DNA of 64,000 bases from Cohnella sp. SGD-V74 (lineage in GTDB: Bacteria > Bacillota > Bacilli > Paenibacillales > Paenibacillaceae), in assembly GCF_003001675.1 (NCBI RefSeq), contig NZ_PVYW01000011.1:1-64000 (forward strand), in the 5' to 3' direction. The notes beneath the pieces are model-generated. The model saw only the letters and a program-made list of their open reading frames with translations. It searched no databases and had not been told where the DNA came from. Made by a program: the position numbers and the translations under genes. Positions 32,012-43,504 of this stretch are shown one piece after another (within the stretch, counting starts at the first letter, position 1; every line of letters begins with the position of its first letter).

Positions 32012-32824
32012 TTACAAGAATAAGAGAAATAAGATGCCTGCAGCGAAGCAGTAGTAAGAGAAATACTTCAAGTTGCCTCTGGCCATGATGCCCATGAACC
32101 ATCTCATCGAGAAGTACGTGACGACCATCGTAGTCAGGAAGGCGATCAGATAAGGAATCGCCAGCTGTGAGCGGTTCGGATCGCCGGCGATGTCGGACGC
32201 GCCGAGCACGATGCCGCCTACGCTGATCGGGATGTAGAGCATAAAGGAAAATTTCAGCGCTGTCTCCTGCTTCATTCCGACGGCGATGGACGTAATGACG
32301 GTCGCCCCCGAGCGGCTGATGCCGGGGATCAGCGCGACGGCTTGGGCCAGCCCGACGAGAAGCGCGTCCTTGACCGACAGGTCGCCGTCCTGCTTGCGGC
32401 CGCGAAGATTGCGAATGAGCCACAGCGCGAGACCCGTCAAGAGCAGTCCGACTGATACGGTATGTACGGAAGAGAAAATCTCCTCGATCCGATCCTTGAA
32501 CAGCGCCGCGACGACGGCGGCCGGCACCGTGCCGATCACGATGTACACGCAGAACAGAAAGTCCGCCTTGTATTCCGCTTGGCGAGTGAGCAGATAGCGG
32601 AAGAATCCCGAGATCAGCTTGCCGATCTCTTGGCGAAAAATAAAGCAGATCGCGATCAAAGACGCCGTGTTCGTCAAAATTTCAAAGCTCAGGCCGTTTT
32701 GCTTCAGCCCCAGCAGCTTCTGCGCAATGATCAGGTGGCCGCTCGACGAGACCGGAATCGGCTCCGTCGCGCCCTGGACGACGCCCAGAAACAAGTATTT
32801 CACCCATAGTACGAATTGTTCCAT
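32012..32824 (-). CDS. uppP: Undecaprenyl-diphosphatase (BacA/UppP)
   Basis: A 270-residue integral membrane enzyme that recycles undecaprenyl diphosphate to the monophosphate lipid carrier and gives bacitracin tolerance. Start ATG 32824 follows GGAGGCAAA; the frame extends 22 codons further upstream without a site. The two conserved active-site segments are present: QGATEPIPVSSSGH near residue 18 and PGISRSGAT near residue 168. About eight membrane helices are predicted. Confidence 0.93.
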   Translation of the reverse strand: MEQFVLWVKYLFLGVVQGATEPIPVSSSGHLIIAQKLLGLKQNGLSFEILTNTASLIAICFIFRQEIGKLISGFFRYLLTRQAEYKADFLFCVYIVIGTVPAAVVAALFKDRIEEIFSSVHTVSVGLLLTGLALWLIRNLRGRKQDGDLSVKDALLVGLAQAVALIPGISRSGATVITSIAVGMKQETALKFSFMLYIPISVGGIVLGASDIAGDPNRSQLAIPYLIAFLTTMVVTYFSMRWFMGIMARGNLKYFSYYCFAAGILFLLFL

Positions 32825-32912
32825 TTTGCCTCCGGATTCCCTCCTGTTTTTTATTTCTTCATCGTACCTCAGAAGGTCGCGAATTGACAACCTGTCGCCT
32901 CATAAGTTCGCG

Positions 32913-33797
32913 CTATCGAACCATCTCCATAAATCGGGTAGCGGCGCTTGACAGCGGCATGTTGCGCTTCGTCATGATTCCGACGTGGGAAGGCGGGATC
33001 GTAATGTCCAGCTCGACCTCGAAGAGGGAGCCTTCCTCCAGCTCCTTGGATACGAACTCGCGCGTCACGAAGGAGATGCCGAGCCCTCTGCGCGCGAACT
33101 CGATGAGCAGGTCGACGCTGCCGACTTCGATCTCCGGCTTGATCGTGTATCCGTAGCTTTGGAAAATTTCCGTGATCGTCATCCGGGCCCGGCTGTTGCG
33201 CGAGAACAGGATGATCGGATGCTCCAGCAGCGAGTCCAGCGACAGCTTCTTGCCCCTAAGCTCTTCATACCGCGCTCCCGCGACGAAGCAATCCTGCAGA
33301 TGGAAGCTCTCCCGCACTTCGAGCTGCGGATCGACGATCGGCATGCGCACGACGCCCAGATCGATTCGCCCTTCCTTCAGGAACGAGATGACCTCCGGCG
33401 TCGTGCCGTGATTCAGATGCAGCCGGATGCCCGGATACCGCTCGTGGAATTCCTCCAAATAAGGCAGCAAATAGTGCTTGAACAACGAATCGCTTCCCCC
33501 GATTCTCAGCTCGCCGCTCTCCAGGTTTTTGAGGGCGGCCATTTTTTCCTCGGCAAGGGAGATGAAAATGTGCGACTGCTCGATGTAGGAGTACAAAATA
33601 GCGCCTTCCTGAGTCAGCTCGACTCCTTTGGCCGTTCGGTAAAACAACGTGATGCCAAAGCTGTCCTCCAGCTGCTTGATCGCATGGCTGACGCTCGGCT
33701 GGGTGAGGTACAGCGCTTTGGCCGCCTGGGTCAAGCTGCCCGTCTTCGCGGCCCAATAAAACACCTTATACAGCTCGTAGTTGTTGGTCATAGACAC
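32913..33797 (-). CDS. LysR-type regulator divergent from the pentose phosphate operon
   Basis: A 294-residue LysR regulator; the helix-turn-helix is GSLTQAAKALYLTQPSVSHAI (about residues 20-40), followed by a standard effector domain. GTG 33797 has CAGGAGC about nine bases before it. It is divergent from zwf, with 121 bases between starts, so it is the prime candidate regulator of the zwf-tkt-tal-gnd operon. TAGTGAAACTA at 33853-33863 is a small inverted repeat in that gap. Confidence 0.85.
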   Translation of the reverse strand: MSMTNNYELYKVFYWAAKTGSLTQAAKALYLTQPSVSHAIKQLEDSFGITLFYRTAKGVELTQEGAILYSYIEQSHIFISLAEEKMAALKNLESGELRIGGSDSLFKHYLLPYLEEFHERYPGIRLHLNHGTTPEVISFLKEGRIDLGVVRMPIVDPQLEVRESFHLQDCFVAGARYEELRGKKLSLDSLLEHPIILFSRNSRARMTITEIFQSYGYTIKPEIEVGSVDLLIEFARRGLGISFVTREFVSKELEEGSLFEVELDITIPPSHVGIMTKRNMPLSSAATRFMEMVR

Positions 33798-33918
33798 GGT
33801 CTATAGCTCCTGTTAAATATATTAATTACTTGTATGACCCCTATTCGTATTATAGTGAAACTACGAAAGAGATACCAGTCTTGCGCGCCATAGCGCATTC
33901 GGAAGGAGCAGGAGGAAG

Positions 33919-35421
33919 ATGGAGGCCACGACATTCGTACTGTTCGGAGCAACAGGGGATTTAGCGAAGAGAAAAATATACCCTGCTTTGTATAATCTGT
34001 TCATCGACGGCAAGCTGCCCGAATCGTTCTCGTTGTTCGGTCTCGGAAGAAGAGAATGGACCGACGAGTCTTTTCAGGCTAACGTCGAGCAATCCGTTCG
34101 GCAGTTTTCCCGGCGCGAAGCGAAAAACGACGGCTCGCTGGAGCGATTCGTGCGCGCGTTCCGGTACAACGTGCTGGACATCGGGCGCAAGGAGGATTAC
34201 GCGAGGCTGCTGGAGCGGATCGAGCAGCGGGAGGAGGCGCTTGGCGCCCCGCCTAACCGGCTGTTCTATCTGTCGGTCGGTCCGGAGTTTTTCGAGACGA
34301 TCGCGGCGAACATTCTCGAGAGCGGACTTGGCTCCGAGAAGGGCTGGAAACGGCTCGTCATCGAGAAGCCGTTCGGCCACGACCTGCCGTCGGCCCGCGA
34401 GCTGAACCGGAAGCTGAGCCAGACGTTCGCGGAGGAGGAAATTTTCCGCATCGACCATTATCTCGGCAAGCCGATGGTGCAGAAGATGGGCGCGCTGCAG
34501 CAAGCGAACCCGGTCATTCAGGCGCTCTGGACGAACCGCTACATCGCCAACGTGCAGATTACGGCGAGCGAGACGGTCGGCGTCGAGGAACGCGCCGGCT
34601 ACTACGACCACGTAGGCGCCGTGCGGGATATGTTCCAGAACCATATGCTCCAACTGCTCATGATGGCGGCGATTCATCTTCCGCACGAGAGCAGCTCCGA
34701 GCAGGTGCGCTTCAAGAAGAAGAGGATCATGCAGGCCGTCGTGCCGCTGCAGAAGCAGGACGTCTCGGCCAGCGTCATTCGCGGTCAATATGCGGAAGGC
34801 GCCATCGGCGGCAAGCCGGTCGCCGGCTACTTGGCCGAACCGGGCATCGCCGAAGGCTCGACGAACGATACGTTCATCGCCGCCAAGCTGGAGATCGACG
34901 ACATCTACTGGCGCGGAGTGCCGTTCTACATTCGCACCGGCAAGAGAATGAAGGAGAAGAGCACGCGCATCGTCGTCGAATTCAAGGAGCCGCTGCAGCA
35001 GCCTTCGCAGGGCCGCGGCACGCCTAACCTGCTCGTCTTCGAGATCGGTCCGAAGGAAGGCATTACGCTGCAGCTCAACACGAAGGAAGACGGCGAATTC
35101 AAGCCGCTGCACGTCGAGCTGCACGGCAGCCAGGACGACGTTCCCGAGGCGTACGAGAACCTGATCCACGACGCGCTGCGCGGAGACGGCACGTTCTTCG
35201 CCCACTGGGACGAAGTCGAGCTGAGCTGGCAGTGGGTGCAGCCGATCCTCGACGCCTTCGCCGAAAATCTCGTGCCTTTGCAGCCTTACGCCGCCGGCTC
35301 CTACGGGCCTGCGGAATCCGACGCGCTGCTCGCGCGGGACGGCTTCCGCTGGTGGTTCGACGGTGAGGCTGAAACTATAAACATTGAGGGAGAACAGTAT
35401 GCCTACAACACAAACCATTGA
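33919..35421 (+). CDS. zwf: Glucose-6-phosphate 1-dehydrogenase
   Basis: A 500-residue NADP-dependent enzyme making 6-phosphogluconolactone, first step of the oxidative pentose phosphate pathway. The Rossmann motif [16 protein letters not shown] opens the protein, the substrate and catalytic signature [12 protein letters not shown] is near residue 178, and [19 protein letters not shown] follows. ATG 33919 follows AGGAGGAAG. Its last 23 bases overlap the tkt coding start in another frame, so the genes are translationally coupled. Confidence 0.95.
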   Translation: MEATTFVLFGATGDLAKRKIYPALYNLFIDGKLPESFSLFGLGRREWTDESFQANVEQSVRQFSRREAKNDGSLERFVRAFRYNVLDIGRKEDYARLLERIEQREEALGAPPNRLFYLSVGPEFFETIAANILESGLGSEKGWKRLVIEKPFGHDLPSARELNRKLSQTFAEEEIFRIDHYLGKPMVQKMGALQQANPVIQALWTNRYIANVQITASETVGVEERAGYYDHVGAVRDMFQNHMLQLLMMAAIHLPHESSSEQVRFKKKRIMQAVVPLQKQDVSASVIRGQYAEGAIGGKPVAGYLAEPGIAEGSTNDTFIAAKLEIDDIYWRGVPFYIRTGKRMKEKSTRIVVEFKEPLQQPSQGRGTPNLLVFEIGPKEGITLQLNTKEDGEFKPLHVELHGSQDDVPEAYENLIHDALRGDGTFFAHWDEVELSWQWVQPILDAFAENLVPLQPYAAGSYGPAESDALLARDGFRWWFDGEAETINIEGEQYAYNTNH

Positions 35422-37393
35422 GCAACTCGCTATCGACACGATCCGCACGCTTTCCATCGACGCCATCAACGCCGCCAACTCCGGTCACCCGGGGCTGCCG
35501 ATGGGCGCCGCGCCGATGACTTACTCCCTTTGGGCAGGTCATCTGAACCACAATCCGGGCAACGCCAAATGGTTTAACCGCGATCGCTTCGTGCTGTCGG
35601 CAGGTCACGGATCGGCTCTGCTGTACAGCCTGCTGCATCTGTCCGGCTATCGCGTATCGATCGACGACCTGAAGCAGTTCCGCAAGCTGAACAGCAAGAC
35701 GCCGGGTCACCCGGAATACGGCCATACGGACGGCGTGGACGCCACGACCGGACCGCTCGGCCAAGGCGTGGCCATGGCGGTCGGCATGGCGATGGCCGAA
35801 GCTCACCTGGCCGCGAAATTCAACCAGGAAGGCTTCCCGGTCGTCGATCATCACACTTATGCGCTCGTTGGCGACGGCTGCCTCATGGAGGGAATCTCCT
35901 ATGAAGCGATGTCGATGGCCGGCCATATGAAGCTGGGCAAGCTGATCGTGCTGTACGATTCCAACGACATCTCCCTCGACGGGGATCTGAACCTGTCCTT
36001 CGGGGAAAATATCCAAAAGAGAGCGGAGTCTGCGAACTGGCAGTATTTGCGCGTCGAAGACGGCAACGATATCGCCAAGATCAATCAGGCGATCGCCGCC
36101 GCGAAGGAGAACGACTCCCAGCCTACGCTGATCGAGGTTCGCACGATTATCGGCTACGGCAGCAAAGCGGCCGGAACGCACAAGGTTCACGGCAATCCGC
36201 TCGGCAAGGACGAGGCCAAGGCGACGAAGCAGGTGTACGGCTGGCCTTATGAGGAAGAGTTCACCGTCCCGGCCGAGGTTAAAGCGCATTTCGAGCAACT
36301 GAAGCAAAACGGAGCGGCCAAGGAAGAAGAATGGAACAAGTTGCTGACCGCCTACAAGACGCAGCATCCATCGTTGGGCCAAGAGCTGTCCCAGGCGATC
36401 GACGGCACGGCGGCGATCGACACTTCCGACATCTTGACGTTCGATACGTCCAAGTCGGTGTCGACTCGCGTCGCGAGCGGGGAAGCGATCAACCACTTCG
36501 TGAAAACCATTCCGGCCATCTTCGGAGGCAGCGCCGACTTGTCGCACTCGACGATGACGGACATTAAGGGCGAGCAGAAGTTCGCCGTCGAATCCTACGC
36601 GGGACGCAACGTCTACTTCGGCGTTCGCGAGCACGCGATGGGCGCGGCCGGCAACGGCATGGCGCTGCACGGCGGCGTGAAGCCTTTCGTCAGCACGTTC
36701 TTCGTCTTCTGCGACTACTTGCGCCCGTCGATTCGTCTCGCCGCGCTGCAGAAGCTGCCGGTCGTCTACGTGTTCACGCACGACTCGATCGCCGTCGGAG
36801 AGGACGGACCGACGCATGAGCCGGTCGAGCACTTGGCCGCGCTGCGCACGATTCCGGGACTGACCGTTCTTCGTCCGAGCGACGCGAACGAGACGGCGAG
36901 CGCTTGGGCGTACGCGCTGGAGCAGAAGGAAGGACCGGTCGCTCTCGTGCTGAGCCGGCAAAACTTGCCGATCTACGAAGAGACGAAGGCGAATAAGGAA
37001 AAGCTCGCCAAGGGAGGCTACGTCCTGACGGAAACGAACGACAAGCCGGATTTGATCCTGATCGCCACCGGCTCCGAAGTTTCCTTGGCCGTGAACGCCA
37101 AGGCGGAGCTTGAGCGGGATAACCTGTCCGTACGAGTCGTAGCGATGCCGGGCCGCGAGCTGTTCGAGCGTCAATCCGGCGAGTACAAGGAAAGTGTGCT
37201 GCCTCGTTCGGTCGCGAAACGGATCGCCATCGAAGCCGGCATCTCTCTTGGGTGGGACCGCTACACCGGACCGGAAGGCAAAGTGCTGTCGATCGATACG
37301 TTCGGCGCATCGGGACCTGGAGGCGAAGTGCTGGAGTATTTCGGTTTCTCCGTCGGGCATGTCGTTCGTTTGGCCAAAGATTTGTCGAAATAA
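35399..37393 (+). CDS. tkt: Transketolase
   Basis: A 664-residue thiamine-diphosphate enzyme transferring two-carbon ketol units. Present are [17 protein letters not shown] at the start, the cofactor motif VGDGCLMEG around residue 159, and the pyrimidine domain beginning near residue 350 with [17 protein letters not shown] and the C-terminal domain. The start ATG 35399 uses GAGGGAGAA inside the end of zwf. Second gene of the operon. Confidence 0.96.
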   Translation: MPTTQTIEQLAIDTIRTLSIDAINAANSGHPGLPMGAAPMTYSLWAGHLNHNPGNAKWFNRDRFVLSAGHGSALLYSLLHLSGYRVSIDDLKQFRKLNSKTPGHPEYGHTDGVDATTGPLGQGVAMAVGMAMAEAHLAAKFNQEGFPVVDHHTYALVGDGCLMEGISYEAMSMAGHMKLGKLIVLYDSNDISLDGDLNLSFGENIQKRAESANWQYLRVEDGNDIAKINQAIAAAKENDSQPTLIEVRTIIGYGSKAAGTHKVHGNPLGKDEAKATKQVYGWPYEEEFTVPAEVKAHFEQLKQNGAAKEEEWNKLLTAYKTQHPSLGQELSQAIDGTAAIDTSDILTFDTSKSVSTRVASGEAINHFVKTIPAIFGGSADLSHSTMTDIKGEQKFAVESYAGRNVYFGVREHAMGAAGNGMALHGGVKPFVSTFFVFCDYLRPSIRLAALQKLPVVYVFTHDSIAVGEDGPTHEPVEHLAALRTIPGLTVLRPSDANETASAWAYALEQKEGPVALVLSRQNLPIYEETKANKEKLAKGGYVLTETNDKPDLILIATGSEVSLAVNAKAELERDNLSVRVVAMPGRELFERQSGEYKESVLPRSVAKRIAIEAGISLGWDRYTGPEGKVLSIDTFGASGPGGEVLEYFGFSVGHVVRLAKDLSK

Positions 37394-37425
37394 ATTAACG
37401 ATATTAAATAATGGAGGTCATCCAC

Positions 37426-38091
37426 ATGAAATTTTTCATCGATACGGCTAACCTGCAGGACATTAAGAAGGCGTACAAAATCGGCGTTCTGTCCGGCGTA
37501 ACGACCAACCCGTCGCTCGTCGCCAAAGAAGGCGTCAAGTTCGAAGACCGCATCGCCGAAATTTTGCGCGAAGTTCCGGAAGTGGAGTCGGTATCCGCCG
37601 AAGTCACGCCGGACGCGCTCACCGCAGAAGAAATGATCGCCCAAGCGGACGAACTGATCAAGATCAACGATTACGACAAGAACATCACGATCAAGCTGCC
37701 GATGACGCTGGCCGGCCTCGAAGCCTGCCGCTACCTGAGCAAAAAAGGCGTCAAAACGAACGTCACGCTCATCTTCACGGTAAACCAGGCGCTGCTCGCC
37801 GCCCGTGCCGGCGCGACTTACGTATCTCCGTTCCTCGGACGTCTGGACGACATTTCGGAAGACGGCGTTCTGCTGGTCTCCAAAGTCGCCGAGCTGTTCC
37901 GCACGCATAACCTGGATACGCAAATCATCGCCGCTTCCGTTCGCCATCCGGATCACGTAACCCGCGTAGCAATGGCCGGCGCGCATATCGCGACGATTCC
38001 GTTCTCCGTCATCGAGCAGATTTCCAAGCACCCGCTGACGGATCAAGGAATGGAGAAGTTCGCGGCAGACTGGAAAAAAGCCGTCCAATAA
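37426..38091 (+). CDS. tal: Transaldolase (small TalC/fructose-6-phosphate aldolase-like type)
   Basis: A 221-residue class I aldolase-fold enzyme of the short transaldolase subfamily. The signature [20 protein letters not shown] opens it, [13 protein letters not shown] follows, and the Schiff-base lysine is in NITIKLPMT (about residue 90). ATG 37426 has GGAGG eight bases upstream. Third gene of the pentose phosphate operon; in this context transaldolase activity is more likely than free aldolase activity. Confidence 0.93.
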   Translation: MKFFIDTANLQDIKKAYKIGVLSGVTTNPSLVAKEGVKFEDRIAEILREVPEVESVSAEVTPDALTAEEMIAQADELIKINDYDKNITIKLPMTLAGLEACRYLSKKGVKTNVTLIFTVNQALLAARAGATYVSPFLGRLDDISEDGVLLVSKVAELFRTHNLDTQIIAASVRHPDHVTRVAMAGAHIATIPFSVIEQISKHPLTDQGMEKFAADWKKAVQ

Positions 38092-38165
38092 GGACGGTTT
38101 TCCGCGGAGCCAGGCAATTCATTAATGAGATTAAATAATAGAGATAAGTTGGGGAGGAACCGTCA

Positions 38166-39572
<1,407 letters not shown>

Positions 39573-39587
39573 CGGTTTAACACAGCC

Positions 39588-39624
39588 CCTGCAAGGATTG
39601 TTCACGATCCTTGCAGGTTTTTTT
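39588..39624 (+). terminator. Terminator of the zwf-tkt-tal-gnd operon
   Basis: CCTGCAAGGAT and ATCCTTGCAGG form a perfect 11-bp stem around TGTTCACG, followed by seven Ts. Confidence 0.95.
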
Positions 39625-39734
39625 ATATATTGTGAAAACCTCTCTCCGTTTACGAGCGAAACTATCGTCCCTTTCCGTTCGTCCAATACAGAAGAAGGAT
39701 GTGGAGACGCAAGGAGACGAAGGAGAGAAACCTA

Positions 39735-41906
39735 ATGAAACGATTCGCCATACATAACCGGGGCAAATGGATGCTGACGCTGTTGATCGCCCTGTCGCTG
39801 GTTCTGCAATCGGCCGTTTCCGCGCTGGCGGCAGAAGGAGGCGCCGACGGCACGACGGCCGAAAGCTCTCTCGGACCGCCGGTGTTCACGAAGGAGATGG
39901 GGCAGGCGCTGGAAGACGCGGAGCGGCTGCTGTATATGCAGGAACCGCTGTCGGACTGGGCGGCGGTCGGGCTGGCGTTGAACGGGAAGGAAGTTCCCGA
40001 CAGCTACTTGCGGGCCAAAGCCGACGAACTGCTCGCCAACCGCGGCAAATACGACAAGGTCAGCGAGTTGGCCCGCTCGATGGCCGGTTACGCCGCGGCC
40101 GGGGGCAGCGTCAATTTTATCGCCGGACTAGACTTATACCCGATCTTGATGAATCACCGCGGTATGGAAGCGGAGGGAGCGCCGGGGCTCGCTCTGGCCC
40201 ACTTGGTCGGCAACCGCTCGGTGTCGGGCACTCTGGCGCGCACGGAGTGGTATTCGGACCGGATCTACTACAAACTCCTGGAGCTGCAGTCCGAGGACGG
40301 CAGCTGGGCTTTGCCGGGCGATGCTTCCGCAGAGGGCAGCGTGGCCGCGACGTCGACCGCGTTGATGGCGCTCGCACCAGCGTCGGATTCGGAGCCGGCG
40401 AGCAAGGCGCTGCGATGGTTGAGGACGCAGCAGTCAGCCGACGGCGGCTTCGGCGGCGCTTCGGATACGGCTTTGGCCGTCATTGCGCTGTCGGCGCTCG
40501 GCATCGACGCCGCAGCCTGGACGTTGCCGGACGGAAGCCAGCCTCTGCAGGCGCTGCTGAAGCGGCAGCTTGAGGGAGGAGGCTTCTCCGAAAGCGAAGG
40601 CGCAAGCGCGGACATGACCGCGACGGTTCAAGTCTACATGGCGCTGGCCGTCTACAAGCGTTTCGCCGGCGGCGAGTCCGCGCTGAACGTCATCTGGAAG
40701 CAGCCGGTCGTCGCGGACAGCGTGAAGGTATCCGTCGAAGGGCCGGAAGGCACGATTGCGGAAGGACGCGGGCAGAGCGGCGAGGCGCTGGCGTCCGCGG
40801 TCGCTTTTCTGAAGAAGGCAGGCATTCCCTATAAGCTGAAGAGCGACCCGGAAGGGGGGCAGATGATCGGCGCGATCTCCGGCGTTGCGGAAGGGCGCTA
40901 CGGCGGTCAAGATAGCTGGAAGCTGGCCGTTCGCACGAAGCTCGGCAGTTGGTTGTTCCCCGAGAACTTCCCCGACGGACTGCGACTTTCGGAAGGAGAC
41001 GAGCTGCTCGTCTATTACGGCTCGGACAACACCGCGGTACTTGATACGATCGGCATTGAATGGGACTTCGAAGGGCAGACGGTTCTAGGTTCTCCCATTC
41101 CCGCGGGCAAACCGGTTCAGCTATACGTCAAAAAAGCGAATCGCCGGCTCGGATACTTGATCGCTCCAGGAGTAACCGTTCGGTTAGCAGGAAAAACGGC
41201 GGTAAGCGACGCAGAAGGAAAGGTGTCGTTCGGAGCGCTCAAGCCGGGAGTATACCGCATCGAGGTGACTGGCTATAGGAAAACCGCCGTGCCGACGATA
41301 GCCAGAGGCGATTTCACGCTGCGAGTGTTCTCGCCCGAGCTGTCCGCCTATGCGGATGAGGCGCAGGTGTCTTCGTGGGCGCGTGATGAAATGGGGTTTA
41401 TTTTGGCGCAAGGATATATGCAGGGCATTGACGTCAAGGGCAAGCTGCTTGCTCCGAAGCAAGCGCTGACCCGTGCGGAGTATGCCGCGCTGCTGCTCCG
41501 GCTGCTGGGGGAGGAAGCGTCTCCCAAGACGGGGAAGACGTTCTCTGACGTGCCGGCAGACGCATGGTACAGCGGAACGTTGGCCAAGGCGGCAGAGCTC
41601 GGCATTACGGATCGAACCTCCGGGCGATTCGAGCCGAGTCGCGCGATTACGCGCGAGGAAGCGGCCGTGATGGCGGCCAAGGCCGGACGACTCTCCACCT
41701 ACGGGAGCGCGGAGCGGATGGCGTTCTCCGACATTGACGGCCTGTCCGCCGCAAGCCGACACGCGATCCAGGCCGTGTTCGAGCATCAGGTCATGACCGG
41801 CAGCGACGGGAAATTCGAGCCGGGGCGGACGCTCGTCCGCGAGCAGGCGGCGGCCATCCTGGCGAGGCTGCATGTCGTTCTGTACGCGGACAGCCTTATT
41901 TACTAG
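39735..41906 (+). CDS. SLH-domain surface protein with toroid repeats and DUF4430-like domain
   Basis: A 723-residue exported protein. ATG 39735 follows AAGGAGAGAAA. A signal peptide (residues 1-32, ending SALAAE) leads to an alpha-alpha toroid region (about 80-330) with repeated LQSEDGSW, QQSADGGFGG and QLEGGGFSES motifs as in terpene-cyclase/prenyltransferase or cobalamin-carrier-like folds. A DUF4430-like region follows (about 335-445; DSWKLAVRTKLGSWL, LLVYYGS). Three SLH repeats end the protein (about 545-720; LTRAEYAALLLRLL, FSDVPADAWYSGTLAKA, FEPGRTLVREQAAAILARL) and bind secondary cell wall polymer. A ligand-binding role outside the cell is inferred. Confidence 0.82.
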   Translation: MKRFAIHNRGKWMLTLLIALSLVLQSAVSALAAEGGADGTTAESSLGPPVFTKEMGQALEDAERLLYMQEPLSDWAAVGLALNGKEVPDSYLRAKADELLANRGKYDKVSELARSMAGYAAAGGSVNFIAGLDLYPILMNHRGMEAEGAPGLALAHLVGNRSVSGTLARTEWYSDRIYYKLLELQSEDGSWALPGDASAEGSVAATSTALMALAPASDSEPASKALRWLRTQQSADGGFGGASDTALAVIALSALGIDAAAWTLPDGSQPLQALLKRQLEGGGFSESEGASADMTATVQVYMALAVYKRFAGGESALNVIWKQPVVADSVKVSVEGPEGTIAEGRGQSGEALASAVAFLKKAGIPYKLKSDPEGGQMIGAISGVAEGRYGGQDSWKLAVRTKLGSWLFPENFPDGLRLSEGDELLVYYGSDNTAVLDTIGIEWDFEGQTVLGSPIPAGKPVQLYVKKANRRLGYLIAPGVTVRLAGKTAVSDAEGKVSFGALKPGVYRIEVTGYRKTAVPTIARGDFTLRVFSPELSAYADEAQVSSWARDEMGFILAQGYMQGIDVKGKLLAPKQALTRAEYAALLLRLLGEEASPKTGKTFSDVPADAWYSGTLAKAAELGITDRTSGRFEPSRAITREEAAVMAAKAGRLSTYGSAERMAFSDIDGLSAASRHAIQAVFEHQVMTGSDGKFEPGRTLVREQAAAILARLHVVLYADSLIY

Positions 41907-41960
41907 TAGAGCGCTCCCGAAGTAACGCAACCAAGATGTTGCAGCTGCTGCATATAGGCA

Positions 41961-42590
41961 GGCAGAGTTGCTGTAACCGCGCTGAGTCGGGTTGGAGCAG
42001 CGGATGAGCGGTCAGAGTCGCTGTAACCGTGCTCAGTCGGGTTGGAGCCGGATATGAGCAAGCAGAGTCGCTGTAACGGTGTTGAGTCGGGTTGGAGCAG
42101 CGGATAAGCAGGCGGAGTCGCTGTAACAGCGCTGAGTCGGGTTGGAGCAGCGGATGAGCGGTCAGAGTCGCTGTAACCGTGCTCAGTCGGGTTGGAGCCG
42201 GATATGAGCCGTCAGAATCGCTGTAACCGCGCTGAGTCGGGTTGGAGCAGCGGATGAGCCGTCAGAGTCGCTGTAACCGCGCTGAGTCGGGTTGGAGCGG
42301 TGTATGAGCAGGCAGAGTGGCTGTAACCGCGCTGAGTCGGGTTAGAGTAGCGTATGAGCAGGAAGAGTCACTGTAACCGCGCTGAGTCGGGTTGGAGCAG
42401 TGTATGAGCAGGCAGAGTCGCTGTAACGGTGCTGAGTCGGGTTGGAGCGGTCTATGAGCAGGCAGAGTCGCTGTAACGGCGCTGAGTCGGGTTAGAGTAG
42501 CGTATGAGCAGGAAGAGTCACTGTAACGGCGCTGAGTCGGGTTGGAGCAGCGGATAAGCAGGCGGAGTCGCTGTAACCGCGCCTCCGGGA
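41961..42590. repeat. Thirteen-copy tandem repeat with an exact 50-bp period
   Basis: CTGTAAC recurs at 41971, 42021, 42071 and every 50 bases to 42571, 13 times without a length change. The unit core is GCTGAGTCGGGTTGGAGCAG. Units differ by base substitutions only, and substitution patterns recur between units, as expected from unequal exchange. There are no unique spacers, so it is not CRISPR. Stop codons (TAA in CTGTAAC) occur in every unit in one frame and no start with a ribosome site is seen. The array ends directly in a HAD-hydrolase gene fragment. Confidence 0.9.
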
Positions 42591-42829
42591 TTTGCTCCCG
42601 GTGCTGCCGCTCCATATGCGCCAATATGCGATGGTGGGCGGCAACGGGGCTTTCGCGGCTGCGGAAGGACGGATCGTCGACGCCGTTCGTTTCGATGCGC
42701 GGACGGCGGAAGCGATCGTCGGGCTCATTCGGAAATACGATGCGGATTATTTGGTCGACGGAACGTGGGACTACTCCTATTCCAGCAGAGTGGACCATCC
42801 GATCCGGCGCAATCTCGACCCAGAGCGAA
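42577..42829 (+). pseudogene. Internal fragment of a Cof-type HAD hydrolase
   Basis: Translation from 42577 gives RLRDLLPVLPLHMRQYAMVG, followed by GNGAFAAAEGRIVDAVRFDA, then AEAIVGLIRKYDADYLVDGT. That is the typical middle part of Cof/HAD-IIB sugar-phosphate phosphatases, where a conserved NGA follows the first hydrophobic strand. The catalytic N-terminal DxDGT part and the C-terminal half are missing. The left edge coincides with the end of the 50-bp repeat array and the right edge with a terminator, so an ancestral gene has been truncated. Confidence 0.65.
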
Positions 42830-42867
42830 AAGGCTCCGAAACCGCCGGATGGGCGAATCGGAGCCTT
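42830..42867. terminator. Bidirectional terminator
   Basis: AAGGCTCCGA (42830-42839) pairs exactly with TCGGAGCCTT (42858-42867), followed by CTTCATTT on the plus strand and preceded by A-rich sequence for the minus-strand SCO1 transcript, whose stop is at 42876. Confidence 0.8.
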
Positions 42868-42875
42868 CTTCATTT

Positions 42876-43487
42876 CTATTCGTCTAAAAGACTGGAGATG
42901 TCCTTCAGCACTTCCTCGTTGTCCATGCCGTCGCCCATCTCGTACACCCGCCGAATTTGCTGCTTGGCGTCGATCAATTGCAGAGAAGTGACGTTGTGCA
43001 CGAATTGGCCTTCTCCCATATTGACGACGTTGACGCCGTACTTGGCGGCAAGCTCCTTCGTTGCCGCTTCTTCTCCGCGCAGCACGTGCCAGCCGCTCAT
43101 GTCCATGCCCATACGCTCGGCGTATTTTTGCAGCGTCTCCGGCGTGTCGCGTTCGGGATCGAAGGTGACGGCCACAAACTGGACCTTGTCGCCGAATGTG
43201 CCTTGCTGCTTGAGCTACTCTTGCAGCTGCACCATTTTGTAAGTCGTTACCGGACAGATGTCGGGGCAGCTGGTGAACATGAATTCCATCAGCACGACTT
43301 TGCCCGCATTGTCGCCGGCCTTGATCTGCCGTCCGTCCACGTTCGTCAGCTCGAAATCCGGCGCGGCTTGTACGACGGGAAGCGAGGAGCCGGAACCGAG
43401 GGATTGGACGACAAGATAGCCGGCGATTCCCAGAACGAGCGCGGCCAGCAGGCCGGGGAACAGATAGCTTTTCAGTTTCGGATTCAA
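42876..43487 (-). pseudogene. SCO1/SenC copper chaperone with an in-frame amber codon
   Basis: TTG 43487 (AGGAAG upstream) opens a SCO1-type protein: one membrane helix (about residues 8-27), a thioredoxin-like fold with copper ligands in TSCPDICPV and the distal His in GEGQFVHNVTS. A TAG codon at 43217-43215, between LQE and LKQQG, splits the frame; the sequence continues in the same frame on both sides with full family similarity over 203 codons in all. Thus a single base change separates this from a full-length copper chaperone for cytochrome oxidase assembly. Sequencing error, recent inactivation or readthrough are the options. It follows bdbC and a cytochrome c gene in one operon. Confidence 0.8.
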
Positions 43488-43504
43488 GGGGTCACTTCCT
43501 TGCT

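Noticed and set aside
41961-42590. CRISPR array
   Set aside because: Units are tandem with no unique spacers, the period is 50 bases including everything, and no cas genes are nearby.
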